Numbered from the stretch's first letter, positions 34,801 through 47,134 are shown. The stretch is DNA of 64,000 nt from Ancylostoma caninum (GCA_037903475.1 JBAJFG010000467.1:62001-126000), one strand, 5' to 3'. Notes: generated by a model from the sequence alone, not told the origin. Program-made: numbers and translations.

Positions 34801-37800
34801 CGTGCCACAAGTTATCGAAGGTGATCAGAGAACTATAGGACAATAGCAAAAGTGCTTTCACCATTCCAACGATGCTTCAACCGCTTTCAAGATGGATTCA
34901 TTTGCACCGCATAGCAAAGGCCGTCTCTATATGGGCCGAGTTGTTCGGCCACACTAATTGGGGTCTGAGCGCCGCCGTAATTGACAGTCACAAGTAAAGG
35001 TATACACCCCCTTTTTGGTGCTTTCTTAAATTACACTAGTTTTTCCATCGCCATTTCCGTAGAGGCGTCATCTATTTCCTCAATTTCTGCATGAGAACTC
35101 TAGGGTATGGGTCGCGATGTGGCGAGGCGGGGCGATTCATGCATCTGTGATTGGCATTTCCTTTGAATGGGCCATTCAAAGAAACACGACCCGCCCACAT
35201 CTTCATTATGACCCCTCTTAGAACTCCAAGGTGCGATCGTAATCCATTCGGGACCAGTTCATCTCTCAGTGGTCAGGTGGGCGAATCGTGAACATTGCCT
35301 GGTTTTTGTTGCTTCAAAATTGAAGCGAATCACATTGAGAATGTCTCGCTACCCGGCAGAGGCGTTATCTATCTCATAAATGGCCGAACGACATGTTTCA
35401 GATAATTCACAAGGTGTGAACGTGCTTGGAATTTCCAGATTAGAGCATCAGTAAATAACGCTGGCGTTAGAATGGTGTTACGACTTATGATCCACATAAT
35501 ATTTCTTTAGTTTCACTAAACATGCACTTAGACATTGTTACGACATGCTTTCTACAGTATTTCAAGAGATTTTAATTTCCATGAGCGGAGTCAAGACCGT
35601 CAAATATTTTAAGGGAAAAAGCCAGATGTAAGGAATTGTAGTGCGCACTAGTGGATAGATGAACTTCGTATCACAATTAGCAAAATCATGATATTATTGT
35701 TGTCCTAATAAACACTAAATCTGCATTGCAAGCAAAAAAAAAACACTAAGTTTGGAAATGAAATATCATGATAGCCAGTGGGATAAGTTGTGCCGACTTC
35801 CACAACGCTTACGATCCTTCCATATCGTTATCTCTAGCCGTCAGATCATTGAGTGGTATTCCAAAGATGACTAGAGAGAAATATTAGCGAGGGTAAGCGT
35901 AGCGAAAATTGGCACAGTTCATCGCACTTAGCCATGCTCTACTCGGTAAACAGATGGCTTATTGTTTTCTTACACTAAATGCTTTCCTGGTTGCTTTCGT
36001 GATCAAACATTGATTTTTCGTTGTTTTCCTCCATGGACGTCCTGCTCCTCAACTTATGAAACTGTCACAGTTCTTTGCTCGTTGTCGGATGCATGCGGTC
36101 TTGGTTTCGCTTCTCCTTCGTGCTAAAAGAGGTGAATACTGCGGTAGTAAATGTTCAACAGAAAATATGGAAAGAACCTTTGTTTTGTTCAAGCTCTATC
36201 TACTAATAAATTTCCTTCCAAGCCATCAAACAGATTTGCTGTCGTTCCCTTCCGTTTTGTATAGATTAGAAGATTGCTTACATTCACTGTAGATTAGAAA
36301 GTATGCATGCGCTTCTTGCAGGACTAGACAGAGTTGTGTGCTCTCCCTTACCAACCAATGATTTGCCGTATGCGAACGTCGGGATCGCGAATGCGGCGCA
36401 GCATGGAAATCTTTCGACATTAGTCTACTCATCCGATAACCTCTCTGCAGGCATGTGAATTTACTGTGTGTATATGTTTAGTTGTACTTTCGTGTTTACC
36501 GATTGCTTCTGGGGTCGTATCCACGAAACTTCCCGTCGCGGGAACTTGACGGGAACTCAGCAGGAACTTCACTTCCCGTCCCGGAAGTTCCCGCAAGTTC
36601 CCGGTGTAAAGACACTATCCACGAACGTACGGGAACTTCCGGGAACCTAACAGTGTATATTGGCTTGCGCATTTCGCGTGCACGGCGCGAACAATAAATT
36701 TTCGAATAATAACCAGCTATTTTGAAGGTTCCCTACCCACTTTTTTCTCTGAATCAACGCACGACATCATTTTCAACCATGCTGAATATTGTTTGTGATC
36801 AATTCCGCCCATCTACCATATTTTGAAAATGAGCGCTCGTTTGTTGAAGTAGTAACACGAGAGGAGACTTTCGTACGAGTTTGTCAATCAAAGAGGTGCT
36901 ACTTGAGACAAAGATAAATAAAATGGTACGCAATAAGTTCTTTCAATCAAACGATTGAAAGTAGTCACTAGTTCGCAACTTGAATTACAAGGTAGGCGGG
37001 AAAGGTTATTCATCTAGTCGGTTACAGCCGACTGAAATTCACCACTAATTCAATTCAAAAACCACCGGGCTCACCCAGATTTTTAGCGAACTCTGCCTTT
37101 TTTGAGAGACAAGACTTGCACATAAAGTCCAGCTGAACCTAGCGAAAATTTACTGGATATGCTGGGGCTTTACGGAACACGATTTCGACGTAATTACGCA
37201 ATTTCCATTTTAAAAAAATGACAGAAGATTTTGCCTCCGTAAAAGTGGAGTGGTGCCACAACACGTTCCGAATCTTCCGAAAATAGTGGCGGTTAAGCAG
37301 CTCTGTAAAACGGTGTAAGTCCGTAAAAAAATACCAGTAAACTGGTGTTTCTTCCCGAATCTCGTTAGCTGCTCGAAAAGTACCATCCTTAGAGGAACTA
37401 GTCAAAAACGCTCATTGCTCGTGAAAATGCACCCCATTAAGACAAGCATGCAAGACAAGCAAACTCCCCAGGACGCAGTTCTGACACGCGTGTCGCGATC
37501 AAAACGATGAAAACATCGAAGAAAGGTGATACTGTTCAGGAATGAGCTTAACGGAAAATATTAGCGCTAAAGCCAATACAGTAGCCCTGAAAAATAACGA
37601 ATTGTGAACCAATTTTACTACAGAACTATCAAAATGAGAAATATTAGCTTATTTTCAAAGTTTCATGCTGAAAAGTGCACGCAAACGTCGGAAAGGTTAC
37701 AACAATACCGAAATATTTTCTGTCGGGAACCTAAGTTCCCGCCGAAATCGGCGGGAGTGAAATGGGCGTGGCCAGGAACTGCCGGGAACTAGCGGGAAGT

Positions 37801-39839
37801 GTCAAAAACGTCCGTGGATACGGTTTCGCCCGGGAACCCCACCGCAACGCATACGCGACGCAAACTAGAGTTCCCGCTAGCTTCCCGGTAGGCTCCCGGG
37901 AAGTTTCGTGGATACGACCCCTGCTGTAACAGTAGATCATTCCCATTGTACTGTGCAGACCAATTTACTATCAGTGGAGCGAAAGTTTAGTTTCATAGAA
38001 GTTAGGCATTGTGTTCATCTTTAGTTGCCCGAGCAACATTGAGTTTCAGTGCAACAACCTCATCAACAGCGAGTCGTAGGGAGCATCGCAGACTATGACC
38101 CGTTAAATGGAAGCTGGGGTACAGTGGCTAACTCTCGAAACAGTGAGAAAATCAGTAAGTTGAATGTGAATGTATTAATATAACAGCATACTTTGCTTAC
38201 CTTACCCGAAGGTACCTTACCCGAAGTTTAATAACTGAAAAAGTCTAGTATTGATTCGTACTCTAAAATTCCATAGTGAATCATGATTCGAAGAAGCCAC
38301 ATACCTTGAGTTCTCTTAGTTCTTTTCCAACAGATCAGGTACAAAACTTGGATGCAGTCTAGGGTGTTGGATACTGAGGCAGGGAGGGGGGGGGTGGGGA
38401 AGAGGAGGGTTGCGTGTGCCCGGAAGAGCACGTTTTCTTCTGTTTGCGAGGATGAGTCAGACATTCCCGAAGTTTTATTGCAATTTTGTTAAGATTTTCG
38501 TTGGTTACTCAATTTTTTCTCTGTCATTACCAGTTTTCATGTTATTGCTTCCAAAATATGCATTTTCTTCACGAGAACTGTAAAAAAAACCGCATTCGGA
38601 AGCCTGATACTGAATAATTGTCCAATATCTTGAACATACTTGTTCAATACTTTGGATACTTTGTGAATGTTTAGTAGGAAATTGTTGATCGTCAAAACTT
38701 GTTCAGCTTTAGTAGCTTTAGTGTTGCTGTAACTGTTATGTTTCCATGCGTTTTATGATTACCCACGCACGCGGGGATCGAGAGGTGGCGCGACTAGGAC
38801 GGATGCTGTTGGCTGCCACGTCACAGCCAAATCATTGGCCAGTACCATGAAGATAACGAAGAAACGTGGTAAACGTCAGGGATGATGACGTGAAGCGCTG
38901 GCAAACGTGGCAGTTTCTCGATCCTCGCTTGCGTAGGCGGACCCTTCGTTTCGGACAGGTTATATAATTCCTTTTCTTTTCCATTTTGCTTGTGTTTTTA
39001 AATTGAATATTTATAAGCTTAGCTTGTTTTTTTTATTCTATTGGTGCTTTCTTATTTCGTAATCACATCTGAAGCATTTTATCTTAACTTACGGTCTTGT
39101 CATGCTTTTAGGGTCACAAGCCCGGTACTGTGTCGATTTTGCAGAGGAAATCGGTAACCGCACTGCCTCCATGGGATCTAACGCAAAGGTTTCGAGTGGT
39201 GCTGCTGGGTTCGCAGTTAAAGCCATCTATGATTATACAGCTGCTGACAAAGATGAGGTAGATCAGAATTTCTATGTATACGTGCATAAGTTTTTTTTTG
39301 CTTATTGAGTTGCAGTCGTTAAAATGAATATTTCCTTTATTAGGACAGGTTCTAGGATTGAAATAGTATTATAGTCTGTCCTAAACGACGAGTCCGCCCA
39401 CGCACGCGGAGATCGAGAGGCGACGCTGCTGGAACGGTTTCTGTTGGCTGCCACGTCGTCCACGTCACAGCCAAATCATTGTGAAGATAACGATGAAAAG
39501 TGATACGCAGATTAGAGGTGATGACGTGGAGTGCTGGCAAACGTGGCAGCTCCTCGATCCTCTCGTGCGTGGACGGACTCGTCGTTTCGGACAGACTATA
39601 GCAGAAACATTTATTCGATTTTTTTCAAAGTGTCCGCCATTTTACACCAGGATCATGTAAGGCTCACTGTAAACTAATTTTAGGTCTCGTTTTTGGAGGG
39701 TGACATCATCGTTAATTGCGAAAAGGTGGACGACGGCTGGATGACAGGGACGGTTCAACGTACTTTGCAGTGGGGAATGCTGCCCGCGAACTATGTGCAG
39801 CCACATAAGCTGCCGACTGGACTCGCCAGGATCAAGTAG
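25815..39839 (+). CDS. lasp-1: LASP-1, LIM/nebulin/SH3 adaptor
   Basis: This is the LIM and SH3 domain protein LASP-1, an actin-binding scaffold at muscle attachment sites and cell edges in other animals. My model joins exons 25815-25892, 25943-26037, 26104-26188, 27723-27815, 32548-32638, 38050-38154, 39112-39257 and 39684-39839. All phases agree and give 282 residues; human LASP1 has 261. The LIM domain (about 5-60) has ligands C6, C11, H29, C32, C35, C38, C56 and H59; the first pair is spaced CX4C. Two nebulin-type repeats span about 61-148 ([32 protein letters not shown]). A conserved linker ([19 protein letters not shown]) precedes the SH3 domain (about 214-277), with AIYDY, DDGW and GMLPANYV. 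The first two introns are 50 and 66 bp; the others are swollen by transposons. Only the start region and the possibility of extra alternative exons are uncertain. Confidence 0.95.
28690..28830. repeat. GC-rich dispersed repeat piece
   Basis: Lies in lasp-1 intron 4. A GCACTAGGTG block followed by CGGGCC-rich sequence resembles pieces near 29930-30010 and, in reverse, 32395-32475 (ACTTAGTAGCCTCCCGCAGA on the reverse strand). The pieces are too diverged for me to define the unit. Confidence 0.3.
30955..30985. mobile_element. Solo mariner terminal repeat
   Basis: TTAGGTTGGGCAATAAGTTC continues to GTGCAGTTTTT, a typical mariner 5' end, preceded by TA at 30953-30954. It differs from the bandit-like ends elsewhere in the window and matches the general family of the foldback at 3696-4606. 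No transposase or opposite end follows, so it is a remnant within intron 4 of lasp-1. Confidence 0.6.
31632..32140. mobile_element. Near-perfect 509-bp foldback
   Basis: Arms 31632-31841 and 31931-32140 are about 210 bp each and almost identical when inverted. They start AAACCGTCAATAATTGTCAA at the tips and contain CTTTGGGGGAGAGTTGATAC. Pairing continues, less exactly, into the 90-bp centre. In lasp-1 pre-mRNA this would make a very long hairpin. The high arm identity points to a recent insertion or ongoing gene conversion. I see no flanking duplication I can define, and no coding capacity. Confidence 0.88.
32886..33082 (+). CDS. lasp-1: lasp-1 alternative terminal exon
   Basis: After a TGTGTTTAG acceptor, this exon enters in the same phase as exon 38050-38154, so it can be joined to exon 32548-32638 in frame. 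It encodes 65 residues of low-complexity Pro/Ala/Lys sequence ([20 protein letters not shown] at the start, then [14 protein letters not shown]) and ends at TGA 33080-33082. Joined to exons 1-5 it gives 212 residues: LIM plus nebulin repeats with a basic tail in place of SH3. Phase match, acceptor and open frame all support it. Transcript evidence is lacking. Confidence 0.7.
36511..37921. mobile_element. 1.4-kb non-autonomous DNA transposon
   Basis: Exact 25-bp inverted ends (GGGGTCGTATCCACGAAACT and five more bases) bound 1411 bp inside the lasp-1 intron between exons 32548-32638 and 38050-38154. Subterminal regions at both ends are crowded with GGGAACTT/AAGTTCCC motifs (about 36535-36650 and 37730-37900), which look like transposase-binding repeats. 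No transposase frame is visible in the middle. I cannot identify a clean target duplication, so the superfamily is open (hAT-like or Mutator-like). Confidence 0.8.
38761..38960. mobile_element. Truncated MITE, copy 1 of pair
   Basis: Aligns with 39372-39598: CCCACGCACGCGG, GATCGAGAGG, TTGGCTGCCACGTC, CACAGCCAAATCATTG, GATGACGTG..G.GCTGGCAAA and a TTCGTTTCGGACAG end. The left inverted end is missing. It is in the intron just upstream of the lasp-1 SH3 exon. Confidence 0.75.
39372..39598. mobile_element. TA-flanked MITE, copy 2 of pair
   Basis: The 227-bp element is flanked by TA at 39370-39371 and 39599-39600. Long inverted ends run TAGTCTGTCC, AAACGACGAGTCCG, CCACGCACG. It fills more than half of the last lasp-1 intron (39258-39683), which would otherwise be under 200 bp. 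Confidence 0.85.
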
Positions 39840-40670
39840 ACAGTTCTTCAAAATCGTATGCTTCTTCCTTCTGACTGTTGAAGTTTAAGGAGCTGATTTT
39901 TCGAGGGGAGGGGTTGCACCAATTGGTGTTGGCGAGCACTGTTGCTGCGAAGAACCAAGAGCGTTCCTTAATATTTGATATATCTCGGAATCCTGCATAG
40001 TTTCTGCATAATTTAAGACCGCTAATTTCACACCTCTGTCTTCTACTAGAACTTTTTGAAAATATGCTTTTAGCTTCATCATTTCTGCATATTCGTCATA
40101 GATTTATTTCTCATTGCTTTTTCCTTCTCCATTATAGTTCTATCAGATATTTATCCCAGAAATTCGGAGACCATTGCGTTTTATGTGATTTCCTAATATT
40201 TCAACGCTTTACATATAGTCATCTTGGAGAGTATTGCACTACGAACTATATTTGCTTCCCAAATTCTGTTAATCTTGTTACGCTTCGTATGATTTTGTAA
40301 ATACCGATGAGCCACATATTTTATGCCGGGTTTGTGAAATTATTTGTATATGTTTTTATCCAACCAATTCTGAGGTGCTTTGTTCCATGGCGATTCTGTG
40401 CATGATGTTCTACCGCCACAGTGTTGAATGTCCGCTTTTGTGCCTCATTTCCTTCGGTGTGTTTCATCCCATTATTTTCTGCCGATTCATATGTTCTGAT
40501 AATACAAGCCTTTTCTGAGAGTAACTAAATTTTTCTTCACATTTATTTACGTGATATGCTGGAGCTCCATTAACTGCTTTGTCCAGAAGAGAATTTGTGG
40601 ATGGGATTGTGGCGTCATGACCATTTCTGGCATCTATTAAGCTTTTGTCAGACGTGAGGGACTCTGTTTC

Positions 40671-40682
40671 GTATTTTTTCAG
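40671..40682 (+). promoter_or_regulatory. Probable trans-splice site of ess-2
   Basis: GTATTTTTTCAG matches the nematode 3' splice consensus and is followed by CATT and the ess-2 ATG. The very short leader suits spliced-leader addition. The preceding gene on the same strand ends 847 bp upstream. That distance is long for a tight operon but not exclusive. Confidence 0.65.
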
Positions 40683-40686
40683 CATT

Positions 40687-43600
40687 ATGGCTTCCTTCGA
40701 TGATGAGGAGCGTCGTGCGAAGTATGCAGTAGCACCAAAGTCAGTTAACCATGGGAAGGTAGACAGATTTATTGATTCCGAAAATGTTGAGTATGAAACA
40801 TGAGCCAGTTTTGAGCGAGTACCGAATAAAGCATAGTGGATAGACGAATTATTCGAGAAAATAAAGTAGATGTAAAAGTTGGGGGTGAAGGAGTGGAAAT
40901 TTCAAGTTAAAAAGTCCAGGGGTCTAGTTGCATTTCCCCTCATACCGGTGGTTGGGTGTGGCGACTTATTTGTTTATTTATTCATCCATCGTGGTAATTC
41001 ACAACGTGACCCTTCATACAGAAGGTAAAGAGAGAAAATTATTTGGCGGATGGTGGCTCCTTACGCGCTTGAGCTTTCTGTTGTACATACACACAGTAGA
41101 AATGGTGGTTCACTGGAATGTCTTTGTTACTGTAGAGGAGAATGAGTGAGCGAAGTGTGAAGAGTGAGTAACGACTGCCCCAGGCGGCCTACAACATCAT
41201 TCTGAGTAGTCAATGTCATCGGCAATATAACGCAGGTCAGTCCCACTTCTCCGCTTGAGCTTTGAGGAGTTATAGAATAAGTACAACGCGGATAATCGAC
41301 TCGTTGATGATAGGTCATGTATGTGTGGGAAAACAGCACTTTGTTGAGGCTAAACATGAGGCTTATTTATATTCGTTGTGTTGGGGTCGAGGCGGAGATA
41401 AATTTATATAGGAGTGTAAGCCTAGTGTATGAGTTGATCGGAAAACTTGGACCGAATTTCGTCTGCTGCACCCGTCAAAGTAACGGTATTTGTAATGGAA
41501 CAGAAGAAGAATTTACATACAAGTAAGGAAGAGCGAAAGATCATCCAGTGCCATATGATGGACGAGCCGGTCTGGGATTGTCAAATTGGCCTGAATAAGT
41601 ATGTTTAACATAATTGTTGATACGGACAGGATAAGACTAAGATTGATGAAACAGTGGACCCTACCAGACGAGTATCCAATGTTCGGTTGCCTTCAAGGTC
41701 GGAACTTGTCAAGGATGTGTAGCATGGTAATGGAAGTATTAGGGAGATGTAGGGAAAAACCACTGCCTAGCCTCATCGGCCTGTAGGGGATATGGATGTG
41801 ATGTAAATATGGATTGTGATTTAAATTAGGTTCGAAAAGAGAGCAGAAAGGGGTAAGAAGATGGTTTACAACTATAAACTTTTTGACATTGCGAAATTTT
41901 CGCGAGTTTCATGTATTTAAATGTTGTATTTTTTTGGAAAAGATGCACTTCAAAATGGTTTTGATGTTGTGGCATCTGGAATAAAGAACGGCGGAATTCA
42001 TGTAGTGAAGCGATTGACAGAACATGCTAGTGCATAATCGAGCCAAACGGGTAGCCGGTGTACTGGTTATGTTGATCTTGAAGCTGAAGTCCACCGCATT
42101 TTGCTTTTCTAGGAGGGATAATATATATAATCGCTAATGCTTGCCATAATTATAAAATACATGGTCCTTTAAGGTGGTCAAGCTCGCACCAAAAAAACTG
42201 CAAACGAATCGTGAAGTGCGCACTGTGCTGCCTGAAGAAAAGTATTTGGAGAAATTAGAGAAGATCATTGTCAGAGATTACTTTCCTGATCTCCCCAAGC
42301 TCAAGGTAACGATTGGCACTGTTGATTTTGGAGATTTTCAGCGTCTTATTTCTCAACATATTTGAAGGCTCAAACCGAATACATGGACGCTATGAAACGC
42401 AACGACATCGCAAAAATGCGCGAATTACAGTTACGCTATCATACTGGTCGTCGCACTGATCGGAGGTACGAACTGTTGTCTTAGACTATTCGTGACCACC
42501 GCCTTCTGTACTTTGTTAAGAATTATCAGTGAGCGATAGCACTCTAGGCCATAGGCGTTATTCATGCTTGCGATGCGTCAAAGTTTACGCGCCGATATAT
42601 GTACAGTGCAAAAGAGGGATGCAGAAAAGAAATACTGGCAGGTCGGCAATGTTCCTGGTTTTGCCGTTGCGACTGCACCGCGAACAAACCGTGCTTCCAT
42701 TTTCGCCGCTTTGGGTCGGCACGAAAACGTTGTGAAGTTTTGGAGCGTAAATTTTGAAGTGTCGCAAGCATGATGAACGGCATACTCATTCCCTTCACGG
42801 ACCTTATTTCAAAGAATATTATACTTTTGCATAATTTGTCAAAAGTCACCATATTCTAATTCTTCTCTGAAGCTACACTCACAAGTCTTACAAATTCCTG
42901 AGAATGAGCTTTTTCTTAGAAGCGATAGTTTTACGCAACGTAACCGGATTCAACAAACCATTTCCAGAACTAGCCCTACAGCTGGTGGCACTACGCCACC
43001 AAAACATGCCCCAACTTCGCCAGTGAATTTTGATCCTGACACCCCTGGACCGAGTAGACCTCCTGAATCTTTGCAGTCTACGCCGTTGCCATACGCTAAT
43101 CGTGAAGGTGATAACGAAGTATGTAATCCATGCCGTTTGAGGATTCACGGTCTGCTGATTGTTATTATATTCATTCTAGGTTGTAAAGGGTGGCTCGAAA
43201 AAATCTAAATCGGACCTCGATGACGTATCGGTTGATGCGTACTTGAATAAATTTACGTCGGAAGATAATGCTTCGTTCGAGGAGCTGGCAGCGGTGCAGT
43301 TAGCAAAACAACGAGCCAAGAAGGGTTGGATTGAGGAAGCTGAGAAGAAACACAATGCAGAAAAGGTTTGTTGCATTAAACGTGTGAGGTACTGCTCTAG
43401 CGAACCAGAAGAACATCGTCATATAGAGAGAATTTAAGAAGGATGTTGTGAGTCTTCACGAAATCTGTGTCGATAAGAGTGGGTCAGGGTCAGGGTTACA
43501 CTTATTCATCATCAGTAGTGACCGCTTTGACTCGTGATCTCCTCAATTATGGGAGGTATAGCCACAACTTTGTCTAATTTGCACTTATCAGCATCCTGCG

Positions 43601-45914
43601 TTTTTTTTTTTGAATGAGTTGAATCACTGCTGTTCTCGTGTCGGGACGTCACCTTTGATGTGTGAATTTATAGCTGAGCTGCAACTTCTGGCATTACAGG
43701 TGACTTACGGCGCCTTGCCAGCTTCTGCCGACCTACAGCTTGCTATAAAGTACGATCCGGAAATTAATAGAGGTTTGTTGTGCAGATATAAAAGTCATTT
43801 TTGAATGTCGTTCATAATTTTGTATTCTCTTTCGTTCCAGATAAACCGAAGGAAGTCGACAATTGGACATATAAAGCTCGTAACTCTGTATTGTTCCATC
43901 TGGAGGATGCACCTCTTACTGCAGCGGAGCGCATGGAACAGGCGCGTAGGAACCAAAGGGTCATCAACAAGACAGGAACTCGTTTCCCTGATGATATCAA
44001 GATTAAGCCTTCCGAGGTAATTTACTTTGCTTTTTTCAGTGGCTATAATTATGGGACTGTCACATTCCGTCGTTTTCCCATTCCACCTTTTGATCTCTGT
44101 GCCCCTAATGAAAAGAGGAAGAAGCACTACACGACTAGCTTCAGGCTTCTATGGCTCGTGCAAGCATGATGCAGTTGGCAAACAATGCTGGGAAAGTAGA
44201 TGTTCAAGGACATGAAGTCGGGCTTAATGCGAAAACACTAGGTCTCGTTGCCACGCCCAGCCCTGCTCCTGGTTGGTTGTTTAGAGCGCATTTAGAAAAC
44301 CCGGTAATTAATGTTGGAATAAATCAAATTTCAACCGTGCATTTCAGGCGTTGACGACTCACCACTGATGACCTGGGGAGAAATTGATGGAACACCTTTC
44401 CGCTTGGATGCTGCTGATGTTCAGGTTCCGGTCGGGAATGCGTCCAGCTTCAAGGTTAGGACTCAGTTTTTGCTCTAGTCACCTGCTCGTCCCTCTGTTT
44501 ATAGTAATTTATAGTAATAATTGTTGTTTACTAATTCTTAACATATCAAGACCTTCTTGTTTTATAATATAATAGTTTTATAATAGAAAATTACCCATGC
44601 ACCTTCACTTTGACGTTAAAATCTTACAGTGAATCATCGTGAGTTCAGATTCCAAGGACAATTTGTAGACCCTTTGCCGATTAATAGTTACTGAATACTT
44701 TTCGGATTTTTTTGTATCAGCGGGGATACATGCGCTCGAGGTCTAAATGTTGCCATAGCGCGATTCCTGCTGACAACACTAACATTGCCCGTGCATCTAC
44801 TTTGAATGGAATAAAATTCTAGACAACGACTCTGTTCTGACGAACACAGTTCAGATGTTAGGTAGCCCTTATAGAAACCTATACAGCTGCTGTGGTTTAA
44901 GTTCACACTGTATTTTGTTCTACTACTCCAATGCAAAAGATCCTCTCGAGCCTAAATTTCTGGAGTGAGCTGGGCAGGTCTTCTTGCACTACTACAGTAA
45001 CCAAGGTAAGGTGTTCGATGTGTTCCATTACGATATGATATATTATATGAGCTAGGGGATTTTTGATGTCTAGTCAAACTCTGGCGAGATTATATTTACG
45101 AATCCTTACTCTAGCGAGCTGACTCAGGGGAACTTAAACCACAGCAGCTGTATGGGTTTCTATAAAGGCTACCTAACATCTGAATTGTGTTCGTCAGAAC
45201 CGAGTCGTTGTCTAGAATTTTATTCCATTCAAAGTAGATGCACGGGTAATTTTCGGCCACCCTGTACTTTATTAAATCAATACTGTGAGGTGTGATGTTT
45301 GATTGGAAGTGAAATTTCAGATGCCAGAAGTACCGTTTCGAGAGCAAGTTGCCCAAGGAATTACTGACACCATTGCGAAACGTTATCGTGACAAACGACG
45401 CGCTGCAATGCATGCAGCAGAGAAGGCACAGTACGTTACTTCTCACCAATTGCGAAGGTTCAATTAGTTGTGGTTCGTGAGCCTTAGCGTAATACATCGG
45501 TTTTGCAGTAGAACACCGCGTTTCGGTTCGGCACGCTCTTCAGCTCTGTCCATGGCCACTCTTTCACCAGCCGCTCGTCGTCTTGCTTCGAACCAGCTCG
45601 GTATTCGATTACCGTCTTCAGCCCAACACATGCGCTTGGTGACGCCCACGAGGTAACATGAAGTTTTCTGCTTCATTAGCTACCTGCTTCCTGCTGGATG
45701 TTTCTGCTCACATCTGTACCATTTTTTTAGACCGAGCACTTCTCGACTTACTCCTAGTGTACGAGCGTCTGTCACACCCTCCAAACAATCGTCTTCCACG
45801 GCTGCGAGCGCGGAGAAGCCACTTTCATCTATTACTGATAATCTCATGCCTATCTCTGCAGATGAAGGCGGAACCTCACAAGAGGGACGCTGTCGTGCTA
45901 GTGACTTTTTCTGA
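40687..45914 (+). CDS. ess-2: ESS2/DGCR14 spliceosome-associated protein
   Basis: This is the ortholog of human ESS2 (DGCR14) and C. elegans ess-2, a nuclear protein found with the spliceosomal C complex and needed for accurate splicing in worms. Twelve exons fit: 40687-40758, 42174-42305, 42368-42465, 42968-43118, 43180-43365, 43700-43772, 43841-44016, 44145-44271, 44348-44454, 45321-45430, 45509-45652 and 45731-45914. All phases join to 519 residues. Es2 family blocks are clear: EEKYLEKLEKIIVRDYFPDL (about 35-55), LNKFTSEDNASFEEL (about 170), VDNWTYKARNSVLFH (about 245), a GLVATPSPAPG.DDSPLMTWG block split by an intron (about 335-350), and the C-terminal SSITDNL with the exact terminal RASDFF. 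Several introns are 60-78 bp. Larger ones hold repeats. I see no frame damage. Confidence 0.95.
42563..42772. mobile_element. MITE in ess-2 intron 3
   Basis: The 210-bp element has imperfect inverted ends of about 30 bp: CATGCTTGCGATGCGTCAAA on the left, CATGCTTGCGACACTTCAAA on the reverse of the right, each followed by a TTTACGC block. Flanking sequence does not show a clear duplication. No coding potential. Confidence 0.7.
44788..45245. repeat. Foldback in ess-2 intron 9
   Basis: Arms 44788-44904 and 45130-45245 (about 117 bp) are inverted copies with few differences. They share CCCGTGCATCTACTTTGAAT, CTAGACAACGACTC and CAGCTGCTGTGGTTTAAGTT. The spacer is about 225 bp. Transcription of ess-2 would place it in pre-mRNA as a long hairpin between exons 9 and 10. 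Confidence 0.85.
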
Positions 45915-47134
45915 CAGTAGTTCGTATCGTATCGCTTGATAGTACAACATTTTAGCTGTGGAGTTGTTGATGTATTTATTCCGGTTCCTTCTAACCACTT
46001 CTTTGAGATGTGTATTTTTCAACTCACTTTTTCTAAAACATCGGTCATGGCCTCTAAATCACTTATTAAGGATAAATTGTTTTGTCATTCTTGAACAGTT
46101 TCTATTAATTTTCGAAAGTCCATTCCAAACAATCTGCGAGAGATGAGTGGTGTTTGCGATGAGCCAGCAGTTCTTCTTCTTCGCAGGAATTCTCCTCACA
46201 CCAAAATTCAATCGTAAGGCCGTGATGTAACCGCGCATTCGAATCCGGTTTCATGGTTCGACAGCAAGATCGCCATAGATTTTGTTGAGATGTGTTTTAT
46301 CAGCTTTGCTCAGTAGTAGTCGATTCATAGTTTCATACCTTGTTAGTTACACAGATGTATTGTTTGTCTTTATTTGTGTTTGCATCAAAATATGAAATAC
46401 CTATGCTTCTATTGTCCTTCTATTGTGAATCGATTCTTGTATACATTCGCGACACTTCGCGCTAGCCAGTATGTGACGAGGAAAGGGGGGGGGGGAGAGG
46501 GGAGGTGGCATACGACTCTGTTTCAATAGGAAACTGCACTATCAAGGGAAGGATACCCGGTCAGTGTACCCATCCATAGCGAGGTGTATATGTACTGTCT
46601 TATGCAGCTTGCAACGCTAATTTCAAATCTATTCTCAAAAATCGGCCAAGCTGCTCCTGGTGATGAGTCATGCCCATTTTTGCTGCTCTTCTGTAAACCC
46701 TGATATCAGTGTACAAAGAGACTTCTTAGCGCAAAATTATGTCCCTCTCTTAATGGCACGCACCCACAGGTTCGAAAATCGCCAAAGATCAAATGATCAA
46801 AACATCAGAGTTTGTCAAAAAGAGATCAACAAACGGAGAAACTCTTTACAATAGCCATGTTCACAGTACCAAAATGGGCATAACTCAGTTTTTTTCCTTT
46901 TTTCGACTTTGAAAACTGATTCGAAATCAGCGTCGCGAGCTGCATAAGGTGATGTACACCACACTATCAGGGATGAGCGGAAGTGCGATTCAAAAATTCG
47001 GAACTTGGAAATTGGAAGCCCAACAATGACCGGAATATTGGAAATGCCGGAAATCGGGAGGCGGAAGTACGGAGGGTCCAATGTGTATAAATACACATTC
47101 ATATAGTAAGGGTGCTTAGAGTTGGTGTAAACTA
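45915..47134. other. Downstream of ess-2, no gene seen
   Basis: The ess-2 3' untranslated region must start here, but I find no canonical AATAAA close to the stop. The rest has a G-run at about 46486-46495 and no recognisable gene. Confidence 0.4.
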
